From the NCBI GenBank assembly GCA_029859185.1, contig JAOUDR010000061.1:1-10054 (forward strand): a DNA stretch of 10,054 bases, given 5' to 3'. Of the stretch, positions 1 to 5,655 are shown piece after piece. How positions within the stretch are numbered: the stretch's first letter is position 1; every line of letters begins with the position of its first letter. Under the pieces are notes generated by a model that saw only the letters and a program-made list of their open reading frames with translations, was not told the DNA's origin and made no database searches. Both the position numbers and the translations under genes were made by a program. The stretch is from Gemmatimonadota bacterium. GTDB lineage: Bacteria > Gemmatimonadota > Gemmatimonadetes > Gemmatimonadales > GWC2-71-9.

Positions 1-104
1 TGAACAACATCGCGCTCGCTGCCAACACGACCTACTTCGTGGTCTATTCGCCGTGGACGGCCAACACGGGAACGAACAACATCAAACTGAAGATCACCAA
101 GTAA
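1..104 (+). CDS. C-terminal end of an unidentified protein (5' end outside window)
   Basis: An open frame enters from the left edge (first complete codon at base 3) and ends at TAA 102-104, giving 33 residues that finish NNIKLKITK. The visible part is rich in Asn, Thr and beta-branched or aromatic residues, with alternation typical of the last strands of a beta-sandwich in an exported protein. It is too short to name a family. A strong intrinsic terminator begins 26 bp after the stop, which supports this as the genuine 3' end of a plus-strand gene. It is transcribed convergently with the transposase gene and with the rest of the window. The product is unknown. Confidence 0.6.
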   Translation, partial: NNIALAANTTYFVVYSPWTANTGTNNIKLKITK

Positions 105-130
105 CACGTTCCTCGGATCTGTCGGGCATG

Positions 131-168
131 ATGCCCCGGGGCCTCACGGCTCCGGGGCATTGTGTTTT
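131..168 (+). terminator. Rho-independent terminator of the left-edge gene
   Basis: Bases 131-160 form a 13-bp stem: nine perfect pairs (ATGCCCCGG with CCGGGGCAT), one G-U pair, then GCC with GGC, closed by the loop TCAC. A T-rich run, TGTGTTTT, follows at 161-168. The T tract lies only on the plus-strand exit side, so it should stop transcription coming from the left gene. On the minus strand no T tract follows the stem. Confidence 0.85.
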
Positions 169-189
169 CAGGCAGTTCGTAGGTGCACC

Positions 190-273
190 GTGGACGTCCG
201 CCGCTTGAGCGGCAGGGCCGAGCCGCGGCTGGCGCGAGTAAGACTCGCGGCTCGGCGCTGTCAGTGAACTGAC
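190..273. repeat. REP unit A (shortened, internal deletion)
   Basis: It begins with GTGGACG and an outer hairpin (GCCGCT, loop TG, AGCGGC) like the other units. Only the first half of the left REP remains (217-230); it runs directly into a complete right REP (231-256: stem CGCGAGT/ACTCGCG, loop AAG, then GCTCGGC). The unit closes with the palindrome GTCAGTGAACTGAC (260-273). Compared with units B and C, the second half of the left REP and the roughly 45-bp middle segment are missing. The stop codon of the transposase gene lies inside the closing palindrome. Confidence 0.85.
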
Positions 274-758
274 CGCGCTCCCGTCCGGGACCTGCTGAGG
301 ACGCGCGTGCGCGGAGCGGCCCGCCACTCGTCCTTGCTGACCGGATCGAACTCGGCGTCAGCGCCTTCCCAGCCAGGGATGGCAGCGCTCGGGTGATGTT
401 GAGCCTGGGTTCGGAGATAAGTGCGGACTGCGGGAAGGGCGCGAGGACTGATGCTGTGCACTGAGTACCCCTTACCCCAACGCAGCTGCCTGTCCTCAGC
501 TGCGTGCCGCTCCCGCGTGGCGATGACAGCGCTGCCCCCTTTGCAGCGCTGGATCAGGCGAGGGAGTTGCGTGCCGGGGTTGAGCCGCACGAGAAGATGT
601 ACATGGTCGGCAACCAGCCCGATCTCGAGTATCTGTGCCCGCTCCTGGCGGGCGACGCCTCGAAAGTAGCGACAGAGAAAGCGAGCGACCCGCGCGTCAA
701 TGACGGGTGCTCGATCGCGGGTCGTCCAGGCGATGTGGGCGTACAGGCGATGGTACAT
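261..758 (-). CDS. REP-associated tyrosine transposase (RAYT, IS200-like Y1 family)
   Basis: A 165-residue Y1 single-strand DNA transposase. The two-histidine metal site of HUH enzymes is visible as DHVHLLV (H52, H54). The catalytic tyrosine is Y114 in YLRTQAQHH, with Q118 as the usual helper residue. The N-terminus MYHRLYAHIAWTTRDR is the first beta strand typical of this family. Known relatives nick and rejoin REP hairpins as single-stranded DNA; that role here is inferred from the repeats on both sides. ATG at 758 is chosen because the family fold begins there, with TGGAG just upstream; an in-frame GTG at 794 would add 12 residues. The C-terminus runs into repeat unit A, which supplies the last codons and the TGA stop. 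The key residues look intact, so it may be active. Confidence 0.85.
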   Translation of the reverse strand: MYHRLYAHIAWTTRDRAPVIDARVARFLCRYFRGVARQERAQILEIGLVADHVHLLVRLNPGTQLPRLIQRCKGGSAVIATRERHAAEDRQLRWGKGYSVHSISPRALPAVRTYLRTQAQHHPSAAIPGWEGADAEFDPVSKDEWRAAPRTRVLSRSRTGARSVH

Positions 759-810
759 GACTCCACAATCGGGATTGGCGGACAGCAGCGCCACCTCAAT
801 TCATTGCAGC

Positions 811-959
811 GTCAGCCGCTTTCAGCGGCAGGGCCGAGCCGCGGCTCTCAGCCGCGCCTGACGCAGGGGCTGCCCGCCCAGTTCCATGGCCCACCGGTGG
901 GCTGCGGCGTGGCGAAGGCGCGAGTAAGACTCGCGGCTCGGCGCTGTCAGTGAACTGAC
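811..959. repeat. REP doublet unit B
   Basis: Order: outer hairpin (GCCGCT, loop TTC, AGCGGC) at 815-829; left REP 833-862 (GCCGAGC, stem CGCGGCT/AGCCGCG, loop CTC, then CCTGAC); a middle segment containing a 14-bp perfect palindrome at 889-902; right REP 917-942 in inverted orientation (stem CGCGAGT/ACTCGCG, loop AAG, then GCTCGGC); closing palindrome GTCAGTGAACTGAC 946-959. Corresponding landmarks recur exactly 154 bp later in unit C. It begins 52 bp upstream of the chosen transposase start. Confidence 0.9.
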
Positions 960-1113
960 GAGGTGGACGCCGCTGTCAGCGGCAGGGCCGAGCCGCGGCT
1001 CTCAGCCGCGCCTGACCTGGGATCTGACGGTCGGAATCCATGGCCCACCCGCAGGCTCCGGCTTCGCGAAGGCGCGAGTAAGACTCGCGGCTCGGCGCTG
1101 TCAGTGAACTGAC
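960..1113. repeat. REP doublet unit C
   Basis: It has the same layout as unit B, shifted by 154 bp: outer hairpin 969-983 (loop GTC), left REP 987-1016, right REP 1071-1096, closing palindrome 1100-1113. Both REPs match their counterparts in B perfectly. The middle segment has diverged: TCCATGGCCCACC is kept in register, but the 14-bp palindrome of unit B is lost. The flanks are therefore conserved while the centre drifts. Confidence 0.9.
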
Positions 1114-1196
1114 GGGGTGGACGCCGCTGTCAGCGGCAGGGCCGAGCCGCGGCTCTCAGCCGCGCCTGACGCGGAGGCTGCCAGCCGCGCCTGTCG
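1114..1196. repeat. REP unit D (truncated, lacks right REP)
   Basis: It starts like unit C (GTGGACGCC, outer hairpin 1123-1137, left REP 1141-1170), again at 154-bp spacing. It then diverges: instead of a middle segment and right REP there is a second, imperfect half of a left REP at 1176-1195 (AGCCGCGCCTG shared). The array ends 23 bp from the stop codon of the lipoprotein gene. Hairpins this close to the 3' end of a gene could protect or terminate the message, though no T tract is seen. Confidence 0.8.
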
Positions 1197-1218
1197 CCAA
1201 CGGCTGACCACGGACGGC

Positions 1219-2001
1219 CTAGTGGCGCCAAGCCATGCGGGCCGTGCGCTCCGAAAGCGGCACGCGGAACCACAGCCCGGCCGTCACCAGCGGTCGCTCC
1301 CACACGTACTCGGCAAACGGATTCTCGGGGTGGTCCAGCCGCGCATCGAGCCACCACGACCCCGGCGCCAGCATGAGGGTGACCCATCCCTCCGCGTCGG
1401 TCACGCCGGTCACCGGGCGCCTGCCGAGCGAGTCTTCTGCCCGGGTGGTAGCGGTATCGAGCCCACCGTAAGCCGCCCGCTCCCAGGCCCGCAGCGAGTC
1501 CGCGGCCCGGCCCGCCCGGAGGGCCAGGGCGCGCACGGGGTCGAGGTCGCCGCGCCGGGCGGCTTCCCGGGCTGCCGAACGCTGGACCAACCGGCCGTAG
1601 AGCTGTCGAAACCGGCGGTAGGCGCTCGAATACTCCGGGGCCCGCCGGTCGGCGTCCCGGAGCGAGTCCGCCAGGGCGGCAACGCTGTCGCGGGTAGCGC
1701 GGGCCGCCCGGCCGGTCTCGTCGTTGGGCGCCGGGGGCGGTGGAGCGAATGCCAGGAGTTCTTCTTCCAGATCCGCGAAGTCGGGTGGGGGCTCTCCGTA
1801 GGCCGCGGCCAGGGAGTCGAGCAGCCGAGTGGGCGCGTAGGGCAGGGCGGTGACCTCGAGGCCGGCGACTGGAGCGCCGTCCAGCGTCACGCGCACCGCG
1901 ATGGGGATGGGGGCATCCGTGCACGCCGCAACGGCCCCGGCGAAGGTCAATGCCAGGAGCGTGCGGCGGTTCGTTTTCAGGGGAGGTGCGGCTGCCGTCA
2001 A
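1219..2001 (-). CDS. Predicted lipoprotein with a C-terminal beta-domain (unknown function)
   Basis: 260 residues. The N-terminus has a basic stretch (KTNRR), a hydrophobic core and a lipobox ending VAAC, with C27 as the likely lipidated cysteine; the twin arginine at 12-13 hints at, but does not prove, Tat export. Residues 32-57 form a strand pair (VTLDGAPVAGLEVTAL), and 196-222 (VTGVTDAEGWVTLMLAPG...) resemble the second part of a carboxypeptidase-regulatory-like or similar Ig-like fold. Between them lies an Ala/Arg-rich, charged, probably helical insert (about 60-190) that includes a proline run at 87-90. The start is TTG at 2001, overlapping the M23 stop (TTGA), which suggests translational coupling; no better start lies upstream and later ones would destroy the signal peptide. 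The shared unit with the peptidase suggests an envelope role, but no function is assigned. Confidence 0.7.
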   Translation of the reverse strand: MTAAAPPLKTNRRTLLALTFAGAVAACTDAPIPIAVRVTLDGAPVAGLEVTALPYAPTRLLDSLAAAYGEPPPDFADLEEELLAFAPPPPAPNDETGRAARATRDSVAALADSLRDADRRAPEYSSAYRRFRQLYGRLVQRSAAREAARRGDLDPVRALALRAGRAADSLRAWERAAYGGLDTATTRAEDSLGRRPVTGVTDAEGWVTLMLAPGSWWLDARLDHPENPFAEYVWERPLVTAGLWFRVPLSERTARMAWRH

Positions 2002-2930
2002 TCCACGATCGTTTCGGGGAAGACGTACTTGAGCGGATCCTGTTGATTCCCGTTTACGATCACTTCGTAGTGCAGGTGCGGGGCCGTCACGATGCCGGTG
2101 TTCCCCACCAACGCGATCTCGTCGCCGCGGTGCACCCGCTGTCCAACCTGCACGAGTGCCTTGGACAGATGGGCGTACCGCGTCACGAGCCCGTATCCGT
2201 GATCGATGGTGACCATCTTGCCATAGCCCGTACCGGTGCCGACCTGGATCACGGTGCCGCCGGCCGCCGCGAGGATAGGCGTGCCCAGGGGTGCCGAGAT
2301 GTCGATCCCCGGGTGCGGCCGCTCCTCGTGGAAGATGGGGTGCATGCGCGCCCGCGCGAACCGGCTGGAGAGATATCCCGCCGTCGGCATGATGGACGGC
2401 GTGCGGGACAACCGATCGTTGTGCGACGACAGGCTCTCAGCCGCTTCGACGAACGATCCGGCGAGCAGGCTGGCGCGGCGGATCATCCCGTCGAGGTCGA
2501 GGCGCAGGTTGAGCGCCTCGCGGCCTACCTGGCCCTCCGCGAGCAGTTGTTCGCGCTCGGACCACTCGCCCACCGGACCGCCGATACCGGCCAGCTGGAC
2601 GTCGGCTTCCATCGGCTCGAGGCCGGCCAGCAGCCGGACCTGGCGATCCCGATCGGTGATGGCCGTCAGGGTGTCCTGCAGCTCCGTGAGCTGGCTGCGG
2701 GCAATCTCCAGCTCCTGGCCGAGCAGCGCATTAGTGCGCTCGAGCCGGTCGAGCCGGGTGAGGTTGATGGACTTGGTAGCCGTCATGACGGCGAACACCA
2801 GCAGGCCAATGGCCAGAACGCTGCCGACTCCAACCGCCCAGCCGAAGGCCCGTGCCGGAACGTCGACGCTGCGCGATGCGCGTGCGCCGGGAGGCACCAG
2901 GAGGATTGTCCAGCGTCGTTTGGGCGCCAC
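1998..2930 (-). CDS. Membrane-anchored M23 (LytM) metalloendopeptidase
   Basis: 310 residues from GTG at 2930. Residues about 29-49 form one transmembrane segment after a basic N-terminus (APKRRWTILLVPPG), which predicts an inner-membrane anchor with the rest outside. Residues 55-98 look like a coiled coil (heptad leucines, charged). The peptidase domain spans about 185-295. All zinc and catalytic positions of the family are present: H206 and D210 (HPGID), H254 (RYAHL), and H285 and H287 (HLHYEV). Known relatives cut peptide crosslinks in peptidoglycan; the intact site implies an active enzyme rather than a degenerate EnvC/NlpD-type activator. The frame stays open up to a TTG at 3038, but that codon is the -35 box of the gene's own promoter, and a good ribosome site precedes GTG 2930. 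The downstream lipoprotein gene overlaps by 4 bp. Confidence 0.88.
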   Translation of the reverse strand: MAPKRRWTILLVPPGARASRSVDVPARAFGWAVGVGSVLAIGLLVFAVMTATKSINLTRLDRLERTNALLGQELEIARSQLTELQDTLTAITDRDRQVRLLAGLEPMEADVQLAGIGGPVGEWSEREQLLAEGQVGREALNLRLDLDGMIRRASLLAGSFVEAAESLSSHNDRLSRTPSIMPTAGYLSSRFARARMHPIFHEERPHPGIDISAPLGTPILAAAGGTVIQVGTGTGYGKMVTIDHGYGLVTRYAHLSKALVQVGQRVHRGDEIALVGNTGIVTAPHLHYEVIVNGNQQDPLKYVFPETIVD

Positions 2931-2935
2931 GACGA

Positions 2936-2942
2936 CCTCGCC
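2936..2942 (-). promoter_or_regulatory. Ribosome binding site that fixes the M23 gene start
   Basis: Read on the minus strand, GGCGAGG lies at 2942-2936, with GAGG 5 nt before GTG 2930. No ATG, GTG or TTG start with a comparable site lies between the promoter and this point. It therefore supports GTG 2930 over the longer open frame. Confidence 0.65.
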
Positions 2943-3009
2943 GTTGTTGAGCTGCCGTAACAGGATACTACGGCGCGCTGCCGGAAACCCGTGGGGGAGG
3001 CAGCGCTCG

Positions 3010-3038
3010 AACATACCGTCAGGTCCGGGGCCTGTCAA
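3010..3038 (-). promoter_or_regulatory. Sigma-70-type promoter of the M23-lipoprotein unit
   Basis: Minus strand: TTGACA (3038-3033), a spacer of exactly 17 bp, then TATGTT (3015-3010). The -35 box is perfect and the -10 box matches four of six consensus bases (TATAAT), including the first two and the last. Transcription would start near 3003, leaving a leader of roughly 70 nt before GTG 2930. It sits in the only sizeable gap of the minus-strand block, just after metG, so the cell-wall gene pair can be expressed separately from the dnaE-metG unit. Confidence 0.75.
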
Positions 3039-3077
3039 CCCTGGCGGACACTATCCAAATTGTTGTCACAAAAGAGC

Positions 3078-4586
3078 TTACGAAGCGGCCGGCGGCTTGG
3101 GAAAGAGTGGCGTGACCTTGAGCACTTTCTGATGGGCGGCCGACGGGAGCGGTCCTGTGACGGGGGTCACTTGGCCGCCATTGCCGAGCGCGTGCCACAC
3201 AGTGGCCGTCTTGGTGGGGAGGAACGGCGCGAGCATGACGGTGAGCGCCGCGACGGTGTCCGCGAGGGCGCCGAGCGTGTCGGCCAAGGGGGCCTGCTCG
3301 CCCTGCTTGGCCAGGGTCCACGGTGCCCTGGCCTCGATGAACCCGTTCGCTTCGGCGACGAGGGCCATCGCGGCCGCGGCGCCTTCGTGGAGGAGATATC
3401 CGTCCATCGCGTCGGTGTAGCGCGTCCAGGCGGCATCGCGTGCGGCGTGGAGGGTGTTCGTTCCCGGGTGCGCGGGCACGACCCCGTCGAGGTAGCGGAT
3501 GATCATTGCCAGGACGCGACTCACGAGGTTGCCGTACCCGTCGGCGAGGTCCGCGGTGTAGCGCGCGTCGAACCGCTCGAAGGAGAAGTTGCCGTCGCCG
3601 TCCCACGGTACCTCACGCAGCAGGAAGTACCGCAGGGCGTCCGACCCATGCCGGTCGATGATCTCGCGGAGACTGACCCGGACGCCGGCGCTCTTCGAGA
3701 ACCGCTCCCCTTGGGTGTTGATCCACCCGTGGGACCACACGCCGCGGGGCGGCTCGAGGCCGGCGGCGTCGAGCATGGCCGGCCACATGGCGGCGTGGAA
3801 CCGTACGATGTCGGGCCCGATGACGTGGAGATCGGCGGGCCAGAGATCGGTGTAGCGCTCATCGGGGAAGCCGGTGGCCGAGAGGTAGTTGATCAGGGCC
3901 TCGAACCAGACGTAGACCGTGTGGCTCTCGTCGCCGGGCCACGGGATGCCCCAGGGGACACGCGCCCGGCTGACGGAGATGTCCTGCAGGCCGTCGGTCA
4001 CCACGTTCCGGATCTCGTTCATCTTGGCCTTCGGCCGCACGAACGTGGGATCCGCGGCGTATCGCTCGAGCAGCCAGGGGCCGAACGACGACAGTCGGAA
4101 GAAGAAGTTGGGTTCCTCGACCCACTTGATCTCCCGGGTTGGGTGGATGGGACAGCGGCCGTCCGCGTCGAGGTCTTTCTCGAGCTTGAACCCCTCGCAG
4201 CCGACGCAGTAGTAACCCTTGTAGACGCCCTCGTAGATGTGTCCCCGTTCCTGAATGCGGCGGAACAGCTCCTGGACGGTGCGGCGGTGCCGCACCTCGG
4301 TGGTGCGAATGAAGTCGTCGTGGCTGATGCCCAGCTCGCCCCACGCCACCTGGAACCGGCCCGCGATGTCGTCCACCCACGCTTGCGGCGCGACGCCGGC
4401 GTCCTCGGCCGCCTGGGCGACTTTCTGGCCGTGCTCGTCCATGCCGATCACGAAGTGGACGCGGTCGCCGCGGAGCCGGCGGTATCGGGCAATGCAGTCG
4501 GCGCCGACTTTCTCGAACGCGTGCCCGAGGTGCGGCTCGCCGTTCGCGTAGTCGATGGCGGTGGTGAGGTAGAACTTATTCCCCAT
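3078..4586 (-). CDS. metG: Methionyl-tRNA synthetase
   Basis: 502 residues, class I aminoacyl-tRNA synthetase that charges tRNA-Met in the cytoplasm. The HIGH-type signature is HLGH at 19-22 (EPHLGHA), and the KMSKS-type loop is RFSKS at 295-299. A single zinc knuckle is formed by C127, C130, C145 and H148. Other family blocks seen are GMDEHGQK (48-55), VWFEALINYLSATG (226-239) and VIGPDIVRFHAAMWP (255-269). The protein ends soon after the anticodon-binding helical domain (KVTPLFP), so the C-terminal EMAPII-like tRNA-binding domain of some longer bacterial enzymes is absent. ATG 4586 is chosen because MGNKFYLTTAIDYANG is the normal family start; upstream in-frame codons only read the Arg-rich tail of ricT in another frame. 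It overlaps ricT by 11 bp, and GGAG lies about 10 nt before the start. Confidence 0.96.
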   Translation of the reverse strand: MGNKFYLTTAIDYANGEPHLGHAFEKVGADCIARYRRLRGDRVHFVIGMDEHGQKVAQAAEDAGVAPQAWVDDIAGRFQVAWGELGISHDDFIRTTEVRHRRTVQELFRRIQERGHIYEGVYKGYYCVGCEGFKLEKDLDADGRCPIHPTREIKWVEEPNFFFRLSSFGPWLLERYAADPTFVRPKAKMNEIRNVVTDGLQDISVSRARVPWGIPWPGDESHTVYVWFEALINYLSATGFPDERYTDLWPADLHVIGPDIVRFHAAMWPAMLDAAGLEPPRGVWSHGWINTQGERFSKSAGVRVSLREIIDRHGSDALRYFLLREVPWDGDGNFSFERFDARYTADLADGYGNLVSRVLAMIIRYLDGVVPAHPGTNTLHAARDAAWTRYTDAMDGYLLHEGAAAAMALVAEANGFIEARAPWTLAKQGEQAPLADTLGALADTVAALTVMLAPFLPTKTATVWHALGNGGQVTPVTGPLPSAAHQKVLKVTPLFPKPPAAS

Positions 4587-5652
4587 GCCCGTCCGTCTCC
4601 GGCGGCGGCGGTGCGTCGTCTCCCGCCTGTTCGGCTGCCGGCCGACCCCGGCCACCGCGCCGGCCGCGCCGCCGGCGTCGCTTGCCGCGTTTGGGGCTCG
4701 GCGCGACCGCGTCGAGCGTGCGCTCGGGCGAGACCGTGCTGGACCCCTCGTCGAACGTCGCCAACTGGGCTGGCGGCGTGGGCTCGGCGGGCGCGGGTGG
4801 CGCCGTGATGCTCCCGGCCGCGAGCTCGTCCCGGAGCTCGGCGAGGGTCACCGTGCGGGCGGTACCATCCGGGGACCGGAGCAGCACGCGTTCGCGGAAG
4901 ATGTCGACCGCCTGGACCTTCTCCTGACCGCGGGCCGTTGCCAGGATCTTCCCTTCCTTCGGGAAGCGCTTCCGGCTGCCGACGTAGAACTCGTGCTCGT
5001 AGCGCAGGCAGCAGAGCAGCCGGCCGCAGCCGCCGGAGATCTGCGACGGGTTCAGCGAGAGGTGCTGGTCCTTGGCGAGCGCGAGGCTCACGGGTCGGAG
5101 CTCGGGCAGCCAGGACGAGCAGCAGTACTCCCGCCCGCACCGGCCGACGCCCTGCAGGCGCTTGGCCTCGTCCCGGGCGCCGATCTGGCGCAGCTCGATC
5201 CGGGTGCGGAAGAGGCTGGCGAGATCGCGCACCAACGTGCGGAAATCCACGCGCTGCTCGGCCGTGAAATACACCGTGAGTTTCCGCCGATCCCACTGCC
5301 ATTCCGCGTCGGAGATCTTCATGGCCAGGCGGTGCGCGGTGGCCCGCTGGATCACCGTGCGGCGGATGTCGTCCTCCGCCTTACGGAGCTCGTTGGCCAG
5401 GTGGGTGTCCTCGGTCGTGGCGGCCCGCGTGACGGTGCCGCGCGGCTCGAGTGCCGCCCCGAGGCTGCAGCCGGAGCAGCCCACGCCGCACTTCCGGGCG
5501 GCGGCCTCGCCGAACGCCGAGACCGTGCCGAAGTCCTCGCCGCGGTCGACCGCGACGATGACCGGCAGTCCCGGGGCGAGCGGATCGGGCTGGTCCCAGG
5601 TGAAATAGTCCTTCCGGTTCCCCTTGAACCGGACCTCGACGAGTTCGGGCAC
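4576..5652 (-). CDS. ricT: RicT/YaaT-like PSP1-domain protein
   Basis: 358 residues. The core (about 98-235) closely follows B. subtilis RicT (YaaT), with KLTVYFTAEQRVDFRTLVRDLA, TRIELRQIGARDEAK and the cysteine motifs C172/C177/C178 and C209/C214/C215. In B. subtilis, RicT joins RicA and RicF in an Fe-S complex that affects RNase Y and mRNA maturation; whether those partners exist here cannot be seen. Two features are unusual: an added CxxxCxxC motif (C55, C59, C62) in an N-terminal insert, and a roughly 75-residue C-terminal extension that is Pro/Ala-rich, then strongly basic (KRGKRRRRRGRRGGRGRP), then acidic. The start is GTG 5652, with GAAGG 7 nt upstream. It follows accA by 3 bp and overlaps metG, a neighbour of ricT in other bacteria too. 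Confidence 0.9.
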   Translation of the reverse strand: MPELVEVRFKGNRKDYFTWDQPDPLAPGLPVIVAVDRGEDFGTVSAFGEAAARKCGVGCSGCSLGAALEPRGTVTRAATTEDTHLANELRKAEDDIRRTVIQRATAHRLAMKISDAEWQWDRRKLTVYFTAEQRVDFRTLVRDLASLFRTRIELRQIGARDEAKRLQGVGRCGREYCCSSWLPELRPVSLALAKDQHLSLNPSQISGGCGRLLCCLRYEHEFYVGSRKRFPKEGKILATARGQEKVQAVDIFRERVLLRSPDGTARTVTLAELRDELAAGSITAPPAPAEPTPPAQLATFDEGSSTVSPERTLDAVAPSPKRGKRRRRRGRRGGRGRPAAEQAGDDAPPPPETDGHGE

Positions 5653-5655
5653 GCG

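Larger units (their letters stand above)
190..1196. mobile_element. REPtron: RAYT transposase gene with flanking REP/BIME-like repeats
   Basis: A Y1-family transposase gene (261-758, minus) is bracketed by related palindromic repeats: a shortened unit at 190-273 and three units spanning 811-1196 at an exact 154-bp period. REP-associated tyrosine transposases are known to sit among the REP sequences they process, and this arrangement fits. There is no TnpB or IscB gene and no second transposase, so it is not a standard IS200/IS605 element. The patch lies between the terminator of the left gene and the stop of the lipoprotein gene, so it interrupts neither neighbour. The outer boundaries are those of the recognisable repeat matches. 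Confidence 0.75.

Noticed and set aside
261..758. Full IS200/IS605 insertion sequence with guide RNA and TnpB
   Set aside because: No TnpB or IscB frame is present next to the transposase, and the flanks are REP units rather than subterminal IS hairpins.
795..810. Promoter for the transposase gene
   Set aside because: No convincing -35/-10 pair was found between repeat B and the start; expression may come from the repeat region or read-through.
504..953. Plus-strand open frame crossing the transposase gene and repeat B
   Set aside because: It is antisense to the RAYT catalytic region and runs into REP sequence without any domain of its own.
811..1196. Possible CRISPR array from evenly spaced repeats
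   Set aside because: The repeated units are about 154 bp, internally palindromic and contain two hairpins each; the variable parts are related to each other and in register. There are too few units and no cas genes. They fit REP doublets.
1117..2046. Plus-strand open frame of 309 codons beginning in repeat D
   Set aside because: It is antisense to the lipoprotein gene; Gly/Arg/Pro-rich with no motif. The minus-strand frame has a signal peptide and lipobox.
3039..3077. Intrinsic terminator after metG
   Set aside because: The stretch has only a short TTGT/ACAA pairing and no GC-rich stem with T tract, so I cannot support a terminator there.
4587..4655. N-terminal extension of methionyl-tRNA synthetase
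   Set aside because: The 23 extra residues are Arg-rich because they read the basic tail of ricT in another frame; the family begins at ATG 4586.
2991..4808. Long open frame on the plus strand (605 codons)
   Set aside because: It lies opposite metG and the ends of its neighbours, has no recognisable domain and shows composition typical of antisense reading in GC-rich DNA.
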